Of a DNA stretch of 64,000 nt, positions 1-9,803 are shown piece after piece (the stretch's first letter is position 1; the number at the start of each line of letters is the position of its first letter). A program made the position numbers and the translations under genes. Source of the stretch: Variovorax paradoxus B4 (GTDB lineage Bacteria > Pseudomonadota > Gammaproteobacteria > Burkholderiales > Burkholderiaceae_C); contig NC_022247.1 of NCBI RefSeq assembly GCF_000463015.1, forward strand, positions 5,331,501 to 5,395,500, given 5' to 3'. The notes under the pieces were generated by a model. It had not been told where the DNA came from. It saw nothing but the letters and a program-made list of their open reading frames with translations, and ran no database searches.

Positions 1-252
1 ACGACCGTTGTCCAGGAGCGCACCCAGGAAGTTCTGGGCATGGGCGGCCAGTGGCGCACCGAAGACACCGGCGACCACGCCGAGAACCTGCTCGGCCGTG
101 GCCTTGGGGTTGTCGGCGAACTGCTGGAGCTGCGGATTGGCCGCGATGGCGGCCATCTTGTCGAGCCAGACGCTGGTGCCGGCGACGTCGGACGACGAGG
201 CCTTGAAAAGCGCCTCGGCGTAGGGGCGTGCAATGGTGGCGAGTTCTGCCAT
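1..252 (-). CDS. atpH: ATP synthase F1 subunit delta (partial, N-terminal part)
   Basis: The first 84 codons of a minus-strand gene that runs off the left edge of the window. The N-terminus ([18 protein letters not shown]) is the typical start of subunit delta/OSCP, the stalk protein that ties the F1 head to the two b subunits. The start lies 8 bp after the atpF stop, which fits the usual atpBEFH order. The family is about 175-180 residues long, so roughly half of the protein is visible. Identification rests on the N-terminal signature and on synteny. Confidence 0.93.
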   Translation of the reverse strand, partial: MAELATIARPYAEALFKASSSDVAGTSVWLDKMAAIAANPQLQQFADNPKATAEQVLGVVAGVFGAPLAAHAQNFLGALLDNGR

Positions 253-260
253 GGCTTCTA

Positions 261-731
261 TCAGAGTTCGGTCTGCAGGCGGGCGAGCAAATCGGCGTGA
301 ACGCCCGCATTCACTTCCTTGCGCAGGATCTGCTCTGCGCCCTTGACAGCCAGTGCCGCGACTTGTTCGCGCAGTGCTTCGCGCGCCTTCAGTGCCTGCT
401 GGTCGGCTTCGACGCGGGCAGCCGCAACGATCTTGTTGCCTTCTTCGGTCGCGCGGGCCTTGGCCTCTTCAACGATGGCCTGGGCGCGACGTTCGGCGTC
501 GGCAAGACGTTGCGCGGACTCGTTGCGTGCCTGGCCCAGTTCGGCTTCCACGCGCTTGTTGGCGGCGGAGAGTTCGGACTTGGCCTTGTCGGCGGCAGCG
601 AGGCCTTCGGCGATCTTCGCAGCGCGGTCGTCCAGCGCCTTCGCGATCGGCGGCCACACGAACTTCATCGTGAACCCGACCAGGATCAGGAACACGATCA
701 TCTGAACGATCAGGGTACCGGTAATGCTCAC
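261..731 (-). CDS. atpF: ATP synthase Fo subunit b
   Basis: A 156-residue subunit b, the peripheral stalk of F1Fo ATP synthase. One N-terminal membrane segment (about residues 5-25) is followed by a long charged Ala/Glu/Lys/Arg-rich helix that would form the b-b coiled coil contacting delta. Its length matches the 156 residues of the E. coli protein. It lies between atpE and atpH on the minus strand, in the standard operon order. Nothing odd is seen. Confidence 0.97.
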   Translation of the reverse strand: MSITGTLIVQMIVFLILVGFTMKFVWPPIAKALDDRAAKIAEGLAAADKAKSELSAANKRVEAELGQARNESAQRLADAERRAQAIVEEAKARATEEGNKIVAAARVEADQQALKAREALREQVAALAVKGAEQILRKEVNAGVHADLLARLQTEL

Positions 732-808
732 TTTTCACCCTCTCTTTGGGATTGAATGCGAAGCCATTCCACAGAGGGGAACGACGACACGGGTCCGACG
801 AGAAAGAC

Positions 809-1132
<324 letters not shown>

Positions 1133-2002
1133 TCAGTGGTGATCGTGGGCCTGGCCGATGTAGACCAGCGCCAGCATCATGAACACGAACGCCTGCAGCG
1201 TGATGATCAGGATGTGGAAGATGGCCCAGGCCGTGCCCGCGATGATGTGGCCGATGGCCAGGCCGATGCCGGTGGCCGACAGCGACCAGGCACCGCCCAT
1301 CAGCGCGATCAGCAGGAAGATCAGTTCGCCGGCGTACATGTTGCCGAACAGCCGCATGCCGTGCGAGACGGTCTTGGCGACGAACTCGATCATCTGCATT
1401 GCGAAGTTGAACGGATACAGCGCCCAGTGGTTGCCGAACGGCGCAGTGAAGAGCTCGTGCACCCAGCCGCCCAGGCCCTTGATCTTGATGTTGTAGTAGA
1501 GGCAGACCAGCAGCACGGCAACCGACATGCCCATTGTCACCGAGAGGTCGGCCGTGGGCACGACGCGCAGATAGGCATGGTGCGGGTCTTCGCCGGCGAT
1601 GCCGAAGATCTTGGCCCAGATCGCCGGGAACAAATCGACCGGGAACAGGTCCATTGCATTCAGCAGGAAGATCCAGACGAAGATCGTGAGCGCCAGCGGG
1701 GCAACGAACTTGCGGCTGGTGGCGTTGTGGACGATGCCCTTGGCTTGCTGGTCGACCATTTCCACCAGCAGTTCGACGGCCGCTTGAAAACGGCCGGGAA
1801 CGCCCGAAGTAGCCTTGCGGGCAGCCAGCCAGAGCAGCCAGCAACCCAGAATGCCGAGTGCGATCGAGAAAAAGAGCGAGTCGAAATTGAAAACCGAAAA
1901 ATCCGCAACACCCCCAGGCTTGGAGCTTTGCAGGTGCGTCAAGTGGTGAATGATGTATTCACCCGCGGTCTGACCATGTTCCGCAGCGTTTTCAGCAGCC
2001 AT
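1133..2002 (-). CDS. atpB: ATP synthase Fo subunit a
   Basis: A 289-residue polytopic subunit a, the proton channel stator facing the c-ring. The essential arginine is Arg217 in the conserved segment [12 protein letters not shown], and the following helices are strongly hydrophobic. The hydrophilic N-terminal part is His-rich. It starts 4 bp after the atpI stop, so the two are probably translationally linked. The C-terminus ends with His-Asp-His-His, which is unremarkable. Confidence 0.97.
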   Translation of the reverse strand: MAAENAAEHGQTAGEYIIHHLTHLQSSKPGGVADFSVFNFDSLFFSIALGILGCWLLWLAARKATSGVPGRFQAAVELLVEMVDQQAKGIVHNATSRKFVAPLALTIFVWIFLLNAMDLFPVDLFPAIWAKIFGIAGEDPHHAYLRVVPTADLSVTMGMSVAVLLVCLYYNIKIKGLGGWVHELFTAPFGNHWALYPFNFAMQMIEFVAKTVSHGMRLFGNMYAGELIFLLIALMGGAWSLSATGIGLAIGHIIAGTAWAIFHILIITLQAFVFMMLALVYIGQAHDHH

Positions 2003-2006
2003 TCAG

Positions 2007-2492
2007 TTACTCGTCTCTATGTTGCCGGCGCCGGGGCGAGAACATCACCGCCAACCAGGCCGCCTTCATTGTCACCACCAAACCGATCAGCATTGCTGGC
2101 CAGCTCAGCGCCGTTATCAGCCTTGGCGCTGCGAACAACATCGCAATCGACAAGGCCATCTTGACCATTTCCCACAGGAAGAATCCAACCACCGCAGTGC
2201 CCGGATTCAGGGAAGAAAACCGGCCGGTCAGCCCGCGTGCAAACACCGCAGCAGGAATGACCACTGCGATCGCACCGTAAGCGGCGGACCATCCCAGATT
2301 TTGCCTCCCCGTCAGTCCCCAGGCGGCCAAAGCCACCAGCAGACCGACAACCAACTGCCCCGCGATGACCCACCAGGGGGAAATCGAGGGATGCCTTGCA
2401 CGCAGTTCACGCGCCTCATCGGCGGTCAACGGCTTGTATTCTGCGTCGAGGTCTTCAGCGACTTCCTCATCTTTTCGGGCGATTGTTTTCAT
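2007..2492 (-). CDS. atpI: ATP synthase subunit I (AtpI-like assembly factor)
   Basis: A 161-residue membrane protein at the head of the atp operon. A charged cytoplasmic N-terminus (about 45 residues) is followed by four predicted membrane helices and a short Arg-rich tail. Proteins at this position assist c-ring assembly or Mg2+ supply and are poorly conserved, so the call leans mainly on position directly upstream of atpB and on the helix pattern. It is somewhat longer than E. coli AtpI (about 126 residues) because of the N-terminal extension. Confidence 0.85.
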   Translation of the reverse strand: MKTIARKDEEVAEDLDAEYKPLTADEARELRARHPSISPWWVIAGQLVVGLLVALAAWGLTGRQNLGWSAAYGAIAVVIPAAVFARGLTGRFSSLNPGTAVVGFFLWEMVKMALSIAMLFAAPRLITALSWPAMLIGLVVTMKAAWLAVMFSPRRRQHRDE

Positions 2493-2539
2493 TTCGAATG
2501 AAGCCCGGATGACGACCCAGAATTTCTACAAAGCCATTG

Positions 2540-2545
2540 ATTATA
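2540..2545 (-). promoter_or_regulatory. Candidate -10 box of the atp operon promoter
   Basis: Read on the minus strand, a perfect TATAAT lies about 48 bp upstream of the atpI start, within the divergent gap to the aminotransferase gene. No good -35 hexamer is found at 16-18 bp, so recognition may rely on the T-rich spacer or an activator. Only the -10 is visible; the start of transcription is inferred. Confidence 0.5.
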
Positions 2546-2649
2546 AGTAAAAACCCAGCCCGTCCGGCCGCCTGAGCTGTCGCGTTTGCAAATCGAGGCT
2601 TCGTTGGCTGACGAGAACCCGACCTGGCGCGCGCAACCATAATTCCAGC

Positions 2650-3543
2650 ATGCACCCTCTTACCGCCGCACTCCCCTCCACGCTCTGCTACCTCGACGGC
2701 GAATACACCGCACTCAAAGACGCACGCGTCAGCGTCCTCGACCGCGGCTTCATCTTCGGCGACGGCGTCTATGAAGTCGTCCCCGTCTACGCAGGCCAGC
2801 CCTTCTGCTTCGATGAACACATGGCCCGGCTCGATCGCTCGCTGGCCGAGCTGCAGATTGCCAATCCACTCACGCTCGCCCAGTGGCGCGACATCGTGAT
2901 GCGGCTCATCGAGCCGGGCGGCGATGCGCCCCAGGCCGTGTACTTTCAAATTACCCGCGGTGTTGCGCCGCGCGATCATGCCATGACCAAGGGTGTGCGC
3001 CCGACCGTGTTCGTGATGGTGAATCCGCTGCCGCCGGTGGCCGATGCCGTGCGCGCCAAGGGCGTGGCCTGCGTGAGCGCGGCCGACTTCCGCTGGCAGA
3101 AGGCGCACATCAAGAGCACCAGCCTGCTGGGTGCGGTGCTGGCGCGGCAGATCAGCGTCGAGGCCGGCGCGGCCGAGACCATCATGTTCAGGGACGAATG
3201 GCTCAGCGAGGCATCGTCCAGCAATGTGTGGATCGCCAAGGACGGCGGCCTCGTCGGACCGCCCAAGGACAACCTGGTGCTGACCGGCATCCGCTACGGC
3301 CTGCTCGAACGCCTGTGCGCCGAGTGCGGCATCCCGTTTGCGCTGCGCCGCATTTCCCGCGACGAGGTGTTCGGTGCCGACGAGCTGCTGCTTTCGTCAG
3401 CCAGCAAGGAGGTGCTGCCGGTCGTGACGCTCGATGGCCAGGTGATTGGAAATGGCCGCCCCGGCCCCATCTATCAAGCCTTGTACGCGGCCTACCAGAA
3501 GGCCAAGCTGCACAACGCGCAAACGCAAGGAGTTCCCGCATGA
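2650..3543 (+). CDS. D-amino acid aminotransferase / class IV PLP aminotransferase
   Basis: A 297-residue fold-type IV PLP enzyme, related to D-alanine transaminase and branched-chain aminotransferases. The DRGF...GDGVYEV motif (31-43) and the PLP-binding lysine Lys155 in HIKSTSLL are present, followed by the conserved EASSSNVW segment. This motif set is closer to D-amino-acid transaminase than to IlvE or PabC. The product would interconvert D-alanine and D-glutamate for cell-wall synthesis. It overlaps the next gene by 4 bp (ATGA), and lipB and lipA follow, so it probably heads a four-gene operon. Confidence 0.85.
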   Translation: MHPLTAALPSTLCYLDGEYTALKDARVSVLDRGFIFGDGVYEVVPVYAGQPFCFDEHMARLDRSLAELQIANPLTLAQWRDIVMRLIEPGGDAPQAVYFQITRGVAPRDHAMTKGVRPTVFVMVNPLPPVADAVRAKGVACVSAADFRWQKAHIKSTSLLGAVLARQISVEAGAAETIMFRDEWLSEASSSNVWIAKDGGLVGPPKDNLVLTGIRYGLLERLCAECGIPFALRRISRDEVFGADELLLSSASKEVLPVVTLDGQVIGNGRPGPIYQALYAAYQKAKLHNAQTQGVPA

Positions 3544-3854
3544 CCGACACCAACGACAAGATCGAAACCGCTACCGTTCACGTTCCCGATCCGCGCAAGG
3601 AATCGCTGATCGAGTACCCCTCGCAGTTCCCGATCAAGGTCATGGGCGCCAAGGCCGATGGCTTCGTGCACGCCATCACCCAGATTGCCGAACGCTTCGA
3701 TCCGGTCTTCGACGCCACCACCATCGAGCTGCGCGACAGCAAGGCGGGCAACTACCTCGGCGTGACGATCACCGTCACCGCCACCAGCCGCGAGCAGCTC
3801 GACGATCTCTACCGCGCGCTCTCGGGCCATCCGATGGTCAAGGTCGTTCTCTGA
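3540..3854 (+). CDS. DUF493 family protein (YbeD-like)
   Basis: A 104-residue small alpha-beta protein of the YbeD/DUF493 family, recognised by the [13 protein letters not shown] core and the C-terminal [15 protein letters not shown]. The ATG overlaps the preceding stop (ATGA). Members are almost always found between the D-Ala transaminase or dacA and lipB, as here, and are thought to have a regulatory ACT-like fold; the exact role is unknown. A short GTG gap leads into lipB. Confidence 0.9.
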   Translation: MTDTNDKIETATVHVPDPRKESLIEYPSQFPIKVMGAKADGFVHAITQIAERFDPVFDATTIELRDSKAGNYLGVTITVTATSREQLDDLYRALSGHPMVKVVL

Positions 3855-3858
3855 GGCA

Positions 3859-4557
3859 GTGAGCGCCGAGCACGCCATGCGCACGGGCATCGAACTGAAA
3901 TGGCTCGGCCCAGCCGACTACGCCGCCACCTACGGCGCGATGAAGCAGTTCACGCTCGAGCGCCTGCCCGAGACGCCCGATGCGCTGTGGATGTGCGAAC
4001 ACGCCCCGGTCTTCACGCAGGGCATTGCGGGCAAGCAGGACCACATCCTGAACCCCGGCTCGATCCCCGTCGTGCAGACCGACCGCGGCGGCCAGGTCAC
4101 CTTCCACGGTCCGGGCCAGGTGGTGGCCTACCCGCTGATCGATCTTCGGCGCGCGGGCTACTTCGTGAAGGAATACGTCTACCGCATCGAGGAATCGGTG
4201 CTGCGCACGCTGGCCCATTTCGGCGTGACGGGCCACCGCGTGGCGGGTGCGCCGGGCATCTACGTGCGGCTCGACGACCCTTTTTCGCATGCCGCGCTGA
4301 CCGGCCCGCTGCCCGCCGGCGACCCGTTTCGCGGCCTCGGCAAGATCGCCGCGCTCGGCATCAAGGTAAGCCGCCACGCCACCTACCACGGCGTGGCGCT
4401 CAACGTCGAGATGGACCTCGAACCCTTCTCGCGCATCAACCCTTGTGGCTATGCGGGGCTGCAAACGGTCGATCTTTCTACAATCGGGGTCCAAACCACA
4501 TGGGAAGAAGCCGCCCGGGTCCTGAGCCAGAAGCTCACCACCTACCTGGCGCCTTAG
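3859..4557 (+). CDS. lipB: Octanoyl-[ACP]:protein N-octanoyltransferase
   Basis: A 232-residue LipB that transfers octanoate from acyl carrier protein to lipoyl domains, the first step of lipoate synthesis. The [12 protein letters not shown] motif (77-88), the catalytic lysine Lys162 ([11 protein letters not shown]) and the thiol Cys196 in the NPCGY motif are all present. The GTG at 3859 is 4 bp after the upstream stop; an ATG at 3877 is an alternative that removes six residues. lipA follows after 7 bp, so both lipoate enzymes are made together. Confidence 0.96.
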   Translation: MSAEHAMRTGIELKWLGPADYAATYGAMKQFTLERLPETPDALWMCEHAPVFTQGIAGKQDHILNPGSIPVVQTDRGGQVTFHGPGQVVAYPLIDLRRAGYFVKEYVYRIEESVLRTLAHFGVTGHRVAGAPGIYVRLDDPFSHAALTGPLPAGDPFRGLGKIAALGIKVSRHATYHGVALNVEMDLEPFSRINPCGYAGLQTVDLSTIGVQTTWEEAARVLSQKLTTYLAP

Positions 4558-4564
4558 CAATCCA

Positions 4565-5548
4565 ATGAGCACCACAGAAGTCGTCCGCGACGCGCAAAGC
4601 GCCGAAAACTACAACCCGCTGGCCAAGCAGAAGGCCGCGGCCAAGCTCTCGCGCATCCCCGTCAAGGTGGTGCAGCAGGGCGAGGTGCTCAAGAAGCCCG
4701 AGTGGATCCGCGTGAAGGCCGGAAGCCCCACCACGCGCTTCTACGAGATCAAGCAGATCCTGCGCGAGAGCAACCTGCACACGGTCTGCGAAGAAGCCTC
4801 GTGCCCGAACATCGGCGAATGCTTCGGCAACGGCACGGCCACCTTCATGATCATGGGCGACAAGTGCACGCGCCGCTGCCCGTTCTGCGACGTGGGCCAC
4901 GGCCGCCCCGACCCGCTCGACAAGGACGAGCCGCTCAACCTCGCGAAGACCATCGCCAAGCTGCGCCTGAAGTACGTGGTGATCACCAGCGTCGACCGCG
5001 ACGACCTGCGCGACGGCGGCAGCCAGCATTTCGTCGACTGCATCAGGAACATCCGCGAGCTCTCGCCGATGACGCAGATCGAGATCCTGGTGCCCGACTT
5101 CCGCGGCCGCGACGACCGCGCCCTCGAAATCCTCAAGGCCGCGCCGCCGGACGTGATGAACCACAACCTCGAGACCGCGCCGCGCCTCTACAAGGAAGCG
5201 CGCCCCGGCAGCGACTACCAGTTCAGCCTCAACCTGCTGAAGAAGTTCAAGGCGCTGCACCCCGACGTGCCGACCAAGAGCGGCATCATGGTGGGCCTGG
5301 GGGAAACCGACGAAGAGATCCTTCAGGTGATGCGCGACATGCGCGCCCACGACATCGACATGCTGACCATCGGCCAGTACCTGTCGCCGTCGGGCTCGCA
5401 CCTGCCGGTGCGCCGCTACGTGCACCCCGACACCTTCAAGATGTTCGAGGAAGAGGCCTACAAGATGGGCTTCAGCCACGCGGCCGTGGGCGCGATGGTG
5501 CGCTCGAGCTACCACGCGGACCAGCAGGCGCACGCCGCCGGCGTCTGA
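4565..5548 (+). CDS. lipA: Lipoyl synthase
   Basis: A 327-residue radical SAM enzyme that inserts two sulfurs into protein-bound octanoate. Both iron-sulfur sites are visible: the auxiliary cluster cysteines Cys75, Cys80 and Cys86, and the radical SAM CxxxCxxC (Cys101, Cys105, Cys108). The C-terminal RSSY motif supplies the serine ligand of the auxiliary cluster. Length and motif order are normal. It ends the plus-strand lipoate operon. Confidence 0.98.
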   Translation: MSTTEVVRDAQSAENYNPLAKQKAAAKLSRIPVKVVQQGEVLKKPEWIRVKAGSPTTRFYEIKQILRESNLHTVCEEASCPNIGECFGNGTATFMIMGDKCTRRCPFCDVGHGRPDPLDKDEPLNLAKTIAKLRLKYVVITSVDRDDLRDGGSQHFVDCIRNIRELSPMTQIEILVPDFRGRDDRALEILKAAPPDVMNHNLETAPRLYKEARPGSDYQFSLNLLKKFKALHPDVPTKSGIMVGLGETDEEILQVMRDMRAHDIDMLTIGQYLSPSGSHLPVRRYVHPDTFKMFEEEAYKMGFSHAAVGAMVRSSYHADQQAHAAGV

Positions 5549-5563
5549 GAGAACCAACGCCCA

Positions 5564-7132
5564 TCAGCGCCCGCCGGCCATCCGAGGCGAGGCGTCCCGC
5601 GCGGCCGGAGCCTGCCGGCGGCCGAACACCGCGAAGCTGAGCACCGCAGTCAGCCAGGCGCCGAGCCCGCCGTACAGCATGACCCATCCGAAGCCATGGG
5701 TCATGGCGGCCTGCAGGAGCGCAGCGGAGGCATCCGGCAGGGCCAGCGTCGCCAACGCTTGCTGCGCGCCCGCCACGTCCCCTCCCGCGAGCTGCTCGGC
5801 CAATGCGCGCAGCCGCGCCGCATCCAGCGTCGTTCCCAGCGTCGCACGCAGCGCGGCCAGGATCCCCGCCACCAGCACCAGGCCCATCACCGCGATGTTG
5901 ATGGCCAGGGAGATGAGGCGCGCGCTGACGTCCATGCCCGAGGCCATGCCGGCGCGATGGGCGGGCACCGAGGCGGTGGTCATGTTGGTCGCGGGCGTGG
6001 TGGTCAGGCCCAGGCCGATGCCGGCGATCAGCGCACCGGGCAATACCGTCCAGCCGCCCAGATGCGCGAGGCCGCTGCCCCACTTCATCGACATGAAGCC
6101 CAGGCCGATCAGGAACAGCCCGGCGGGAATCACGAAGCGCGCCTGGTAGCGCAGCAGCAGCCATTGCGCGATCGGCGGCATCACCAGGAAAGGCACCGTG
6201 TAGACCAGGAGCGCCAGCCCGACGGTGGTCGTGCCGTAGCCCAGGCCGGCGGAGAAGTACAGCGGCAGGTAGATCATGAACGGCCAGTAGCTGCAGTTCA
6301 TGCCGATGCAACCGAGGATGGCGCCCGAGAAGTCGCGGATGCGGAATACCGCGAAGTCGAACATCGGGTGCGGATGGAAGCGCTCGACCGCGACGAAGGC
6401 CACGAGGCCCACCACCGACACGGCCATCAGGCCCAGCGCGGCCGGGCTGGTCCAGCCCAGGCCGCCGCCCTGCGTGATCAACCAGGTGAGCCCGAGCACC
6501 GCGATGGTCAGCGTGACGATGCCCGCCAGGTCCAGCTTCTGCTGCCTGGCCAGTGGATCGCGAGACTCCGTCACGCCGGCCATGATCAGCGCCAGCCCCA
6601 GCAGCGCCAGCGGCGCATGCGCGAGGAAGACCCAGTGCCAGCTGGCCAGCGCAATGATCGCGCTGCCCACCACCGGTCCGAAACCCAGGCCGATGCCGGC
6701 CACCACGCCCCAGATCGCGAAGGCGCGGCCGCGCGCCTTGCCGTCGGGAAACTGGTGCGACAGGATCGCAATGGAGCAGATGAACATCGCGCCGCCCGCC
6801 ATGCCCTGCAGGAAGCGCGCGGCAATCAGCATCGGCGTGCTGGGCGCCAGGCCGCACAGCAGCGAGGCCATGCCGAAGGCCAGCACCGTGAACGCGAACA
6901 TGCGACGCCGTCCGTAGCGGTCGGCCAAGGTACCGGTGGCCATCAGCACCGTCGTGCAGGCGATGGTGTAGGCGTTCATGATCCATTGCAGGTCCTGGAA
7001 ATCGGCGTGCAGCCGCGCCTCCAGCACCGGCAGGATGATCGGCACACTGGAAATCTCCAGGCCGAACATCAGCGCCGCCAGGCAGATGGCGGCCAGCGCG
7101 AGGGTGGGATGGCGGGGGGCGGAAGAGGACAT
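5564..7132 (-). CDS. MFS multidrug exporter, DHA2/14-TMS type
   Basis: A 522-residue major facilitator with about 14 hydrophobic segments, resembling EmrB/QacA proton-drug antiporters. The DRYGRRRMF loop between helices 2 and 3 is the MFS motif A. I start it at the ATG at 7132 (MSSSAPRHPTLAL), just before helix 1; an in-frame extension upstream lacks membrane character and crosses the divergent promoter. It is transcribed away from a LysR gene 122 bp apart, its likely regulator. The substrate is not known. Confidence 0.88.
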   Translation of the reverse strand: MSSSAPRHPTLALAAICLAALMFGLEISSVPIILPVLEARLHADFQDLQWIMNAYTIACTTVLMATGTLADRYGRRRMFAFTVLAFGMASLLCGLAPSTPMLIAARFLQGMAGGAMFICSIAILSHQFPDGKARGRAFAIWGVVAGIGLGFGPVVGSAIIALASWHWVFLAHAPLALLGLALIMAGVTESRDPLARQQKLDLAGIVTLTIAVLGLTWLITQGGGLGWTSPAALGLMAVSVVGLVAFVAVERFHPHPMFDFAVFRIRDFSGAILGCIGMNCSYWPFMIYLPLYFSAGLGYGTTTVGLALLVYTVPFLVMPPIAQWLLLRYQARFVIPAGLFLIGLGFMSMKWGSGLAHLGGWTVLPGALIAGIGLGLTTTPATNMTTASVPAHRAGMASGMDVSARLISLAINIAVMGLVLVAGILAALRATLGTTLDAARLRALAEQLAGGDVAGAQQALATLALPDASAALLQAAMTHGFGWVMLYGGLGAWLTAVLSFAVFGRRQAPAARDASPRMAGGR

Positions 7133-7191
7133 CGGCGGGTCGTGAAAGAGAAGGTGGGAACGGGAGGTTCCAGGCATTCTCAAGACCCTTG

Positions 7192-7213
7192 TTTCATTAC
7201 GCAAATGATGAAA
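7192..7213. promoter_or_regulatory. Candidate LysR operator between the MFS and LysR genes
   Basis: Inside the 122 bp divergent gap there is an interrupted palindrome TCATT-N5-AATGA (7194-7208), with a partly overlapping TTTCAT...ATGAAA pair on the same centre region. Its size and AT-rich symmetry suit a LysR recognition site. The region is conspicuously AT-rich against its GC-rich surroundings. No binding evidence exists. Confidence 0.45.
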
Positions 7214-7254
7214 ATTCCTTTGATTCAACGATCGAATTCATTAATCTGACGGCC

Positions 7255-8160
7255 ATGAGCTTCGACACCGGCCTCCTGCAGGCCTTCATCGCCGTCCACC
7301 AGGCCAATGGCTTCACCCGCGCCGCCGAGCAACTGCACCTGACGCAATCGGCGGTCAGCCACCAGATCCGCCGGCTGGAGGAACGGGTCGGACGCCCGCT
7401 GTTCCACCGCACCACGCGGCGCCTCAGCCTGACCGCCGACGGCGAGGACTTCCTGCGCCATGCCGAACGCATCCTGCAGGCGCAGGACGCGCTGACGCGG
7501 CACTTCCGCTGCTCGCCCATCGAAGGCACGGTGCGCTTCGGCGTGCCCGAGAGCTTCATGAGCGAGGGCCTGCCGCAGCTCTTGCGCCAGTTCTCGCGCA
7601 GTTGCCCCAACGTGAGGCTGGAAGTGAGCGTGGGCCTGACGCTCGACCTGGCCACGATGGTGCGCGAGCGCGAACTCGACCTGGCGGTGGTGGTGTCGGT
7701 CTCGGGCACGGTCGAAGGAGCGCTGCTTCGGCGCCTGCCGATGGTGTGGGCCGCGGCCGAGGGCTTCGAGCGCTCCGACGATGCCTCGCTGCCGCTGGCC
7801 TATTCGCCAACGCCCTGCGTGTGCCGCCAGGTCAGCATCGATGCGCTGAACAAGGCCGGCATCCCCTGGCACGGCGCCTTCAGCTCGCACAGCCTGCAGG
7901 ACCTGCGCACGGTCGCGCTGAGCGGCCTCGCGGTAGCCACGTTCACCCGCGACAACCTGCGCCCGGGCATGGCGGTGCTGGACGAGCGCGACGGCCTGCC
8001 CGCGCTGCCGATGCTGGACTTCACTCTGGCCTACAGCGAAGGCGATGCCGGGGAGCGCAGCCCGGCCGTGGTCGAGCTCGGCCGCCTGATCGAGCAGGCT
8101 GAGTGGGCGCGCCAGGACAAGCCGGCGCGGCGGTCGCGCCGCACCCTGCGCGCGGCGTAG
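7255..8160 (+). CDS. LysR-family transcriptional regulator
   Basis: A 301-residue LysR protein: an N-terminal winged helix-turn-helix (about 18-37, with FTRAAEQLHLTQSAVSHQI) and a C-terminal periplasmic-binding-protein-like effector domain. The ATG at 7255 fits the family start (FDTGLLQAFIAVH). It lies divergent from the MFS exporter, the standard arrangement for a regulator and its target. The C-terminal tail is Arg-rich. The ligand cannot be predicted. Confidence 0.93.
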   Translation: MSFDTGLLQAFIAVHQANGFTRAAEQLHLTQSAVSHQIRRLEERVGRPLFHRTTRRLSLTADGEDFLRHAERILQAQDALTRHFRCSPIEGTVRFGVPESFMSEGLPQLLRQFSRSCPNVRLEVSVGLTLDLATMVRERELDLAVVVSVSGTVEGALLRRLPMVWAAAEGFERSDDASLPLAYSPTPCVCRQVSIDALNKAGIPWHGAFSSHSLQDLRTVALSGLAVATFTRDNLRPGMAVLDERDGLPALPMLDFTLAYSEGDAGERSPAVVELGRLIEQAEWARQDKPARRSRRTLRAA

Positions 8161-8240
8161 GGCCCCGCCCGTCGCGTGCGGCTCACCGCCAGGCCGGGGT
8201 CTTCGCTATCCTGCTGTCTGGCCAAGACGAAGGATCGATT

Positions 8241-9803
8241 TTGCAAACGCACCCTGCCATTCGAACTGCCATGGAGCGCGGCTTCGGCGCCATCGCCGAC
8301 CTGGTTCGCCTCCATGCGCAGCACACCCCCGGCCACGCCGCGCTCGCGGACGCGCAACAGGCACTGAACTATGGCGCGCTCGACGCGCTGATGGACCGCG
8401 TCGCGGCCAGCCTGCAGCGCGACGGGCTCCAGCCCGGCGATGCCATCGCGGTCTGCGCGGCTTCCTCGGTGAACTATGCGGCGGTGTTCCTTGGCGCGTT
8501 GCGCGCGGGCGTCGCGGTCGCGCCGCTGGCGCCCGGGTCCACGCCGGCCAGCCTGGCGCGCATGATCGAGGATGCCGATGCACGCATTCTCTTCACCGAC
8601 GCCTCGGCGGCCGAGGTCGTCGGCCCCGTGAAGGAAGGCGGCATCCCGCGCGTGGCGCTCGACGGCTCCGCCGCCGGGCAGGGCCTCGAGCGCTGGCTGG
8701 CCCCGGCCGGCACGCAGCCGCGCGCCGTCGAAGCGCAGCCTTCCTGGCCCTTCAACATCATCTATTCGTCGGGCACCACCGGCGAGCCCAAGGGCATCGT
8801 GCAGGGCCACGGCATGCGCTGGGCCCATGTGCAGCGCGGCGCCAAGTACGGGTATGGCCCGGACACCGTCACGCTGCTGTCGACGCCGCTCTATTCCAAC
8901 ACCACGCTGGTGGTGTTCTTCCCGACCCTCGCCTTCGGCGGCTGCGTGGTGCTGATGCCCAAGTTCGACGCGCTCGGCTACCTGCAGCTGGCCCAGCAGC
9001 GCCGCGTCACGCACACCATGCTGGTGCCGGTGCAGTACCAGCGCCTGATGGCGCACCCGCGCTTCGACGCGCACGACCTCTCGTCGTTCCGTTTCAAGTT
9101 CAGCACCAGCGCGCCCTTCAGCGCCGCACTCAAGGCCGACGTGCTCAAGCGCTGGCCCGGCGGGCTGATCGAGTTCTACGGCATGACCGAGGGCGGCGGC
9201 ACCTGCATCCTCGAAGCGCACCTGTACCCGAACAAGCTGCACACGGTCGGCTGCCCGGCCGAAGGCAGCGACATCCGCCTGATCGACGAGGACGGCAACG
9301 AGATCCCGCGCGGCAACATCGAACTGGCCGGCGAGGTGGTGGGCCATTCGGCCGGCATGATGACCGGCTACCACCGCCAGCCCGACAAGACGCGCGAGGC
9401 CGAGTGGTTCGATGCCACCGGCAAGCGCTTCATCCGCACCGGCGACGTCGGACGCTTCGATGCCGACGGCTTCCTGACGCTGTTCGACCGCAAGAAGGAC
9501 ATGATCATCAGCGGCGGCTTCAACATCTATCCGAGCGATCTCGAAGCGGTGCTGCGCGGCCATGCGGCCGTGGCCGACGTGGCGGTGATCGGCGTGCCTT
9601 CGGAGCAGTGGGGCGAGACGCCGGTGGCCTTCGTGGTGCGCCGCGAGGGCGACGGCACCGCCGCCGACGCACTGCTGCGATGGGCCAACGCCCAGCTCGG
9701 AAAAACCCAGCGCCTGGCGCGCCTGAGCTTCATCGACGAACTGCCGCGCAGCGCCATCGGCAAGGTGCTCAAGCGCGAACTGCGTGAACTTGCCGGCCGC
9801 TGA
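8241..9803 (+). CDS. AMP-dependent acyl-CoA synthetase / ligase
   Basis: About 520 residues of the ANL superfamily. The P-loop-like YSSGTTGEPKG (about 174-184), the YGMTEGG motif (about 312-318) and the C-terminal GWxxTGD-like and IGKVLK lysine region are visible, so it should adenylate a carboxylic acid and load CoA. I favour the TTG at 8241 because AAGGA stands 6 bp before it; the ATG at 8271 is the alternative. It overlaps the next transporter gene by 20 bp, suggesting joint expression. Substrate is unknown. Confidence 0.85.
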   Translation: MQTHPAIRTAMERGFGAIADLVRLHAQHTPGHAALADAQQALNYGALDALMDRVAASLQRDGLQPGDAIAVCAASSVNYAAVFLGALRAGVAVAPLAPGSTPASLARMIEDADARILFTDASAAEVVGPVKEGGIPRVALDGSAAGQGLERWLAPAGTQPRAVEAQPSWPFNIIYSSGTTGEPKGIVQGHGMRWAHVQRGAKYGYGPDTVTLLSTPLYSNTTLVVFFPTLAFGGCVVLMPKFDALGYLQLAQQRRVTHTMLVPVQYQRLMAHPRFDAHDLSSFRFKFSTSAPFSAALKADVLKRWPGGLIEFYGMTEGGGTCILEAHLYPNKLHTVGCPAEGSDIRLIDEDGNEIPRGNIELAGEVVGHSAGMMTGYHRQPDKTREAEWFDATGKRFIRTGDVGRFDADGFLTLFDRKKDMIISGGFNIYPSDLEAVLRGHAAVADVAVIGVPSEQWGETPVAFVVRREGDGTAADALLRWANAQLGKTQRLARLSFIDELPRSAIGKVLKRELRELAGR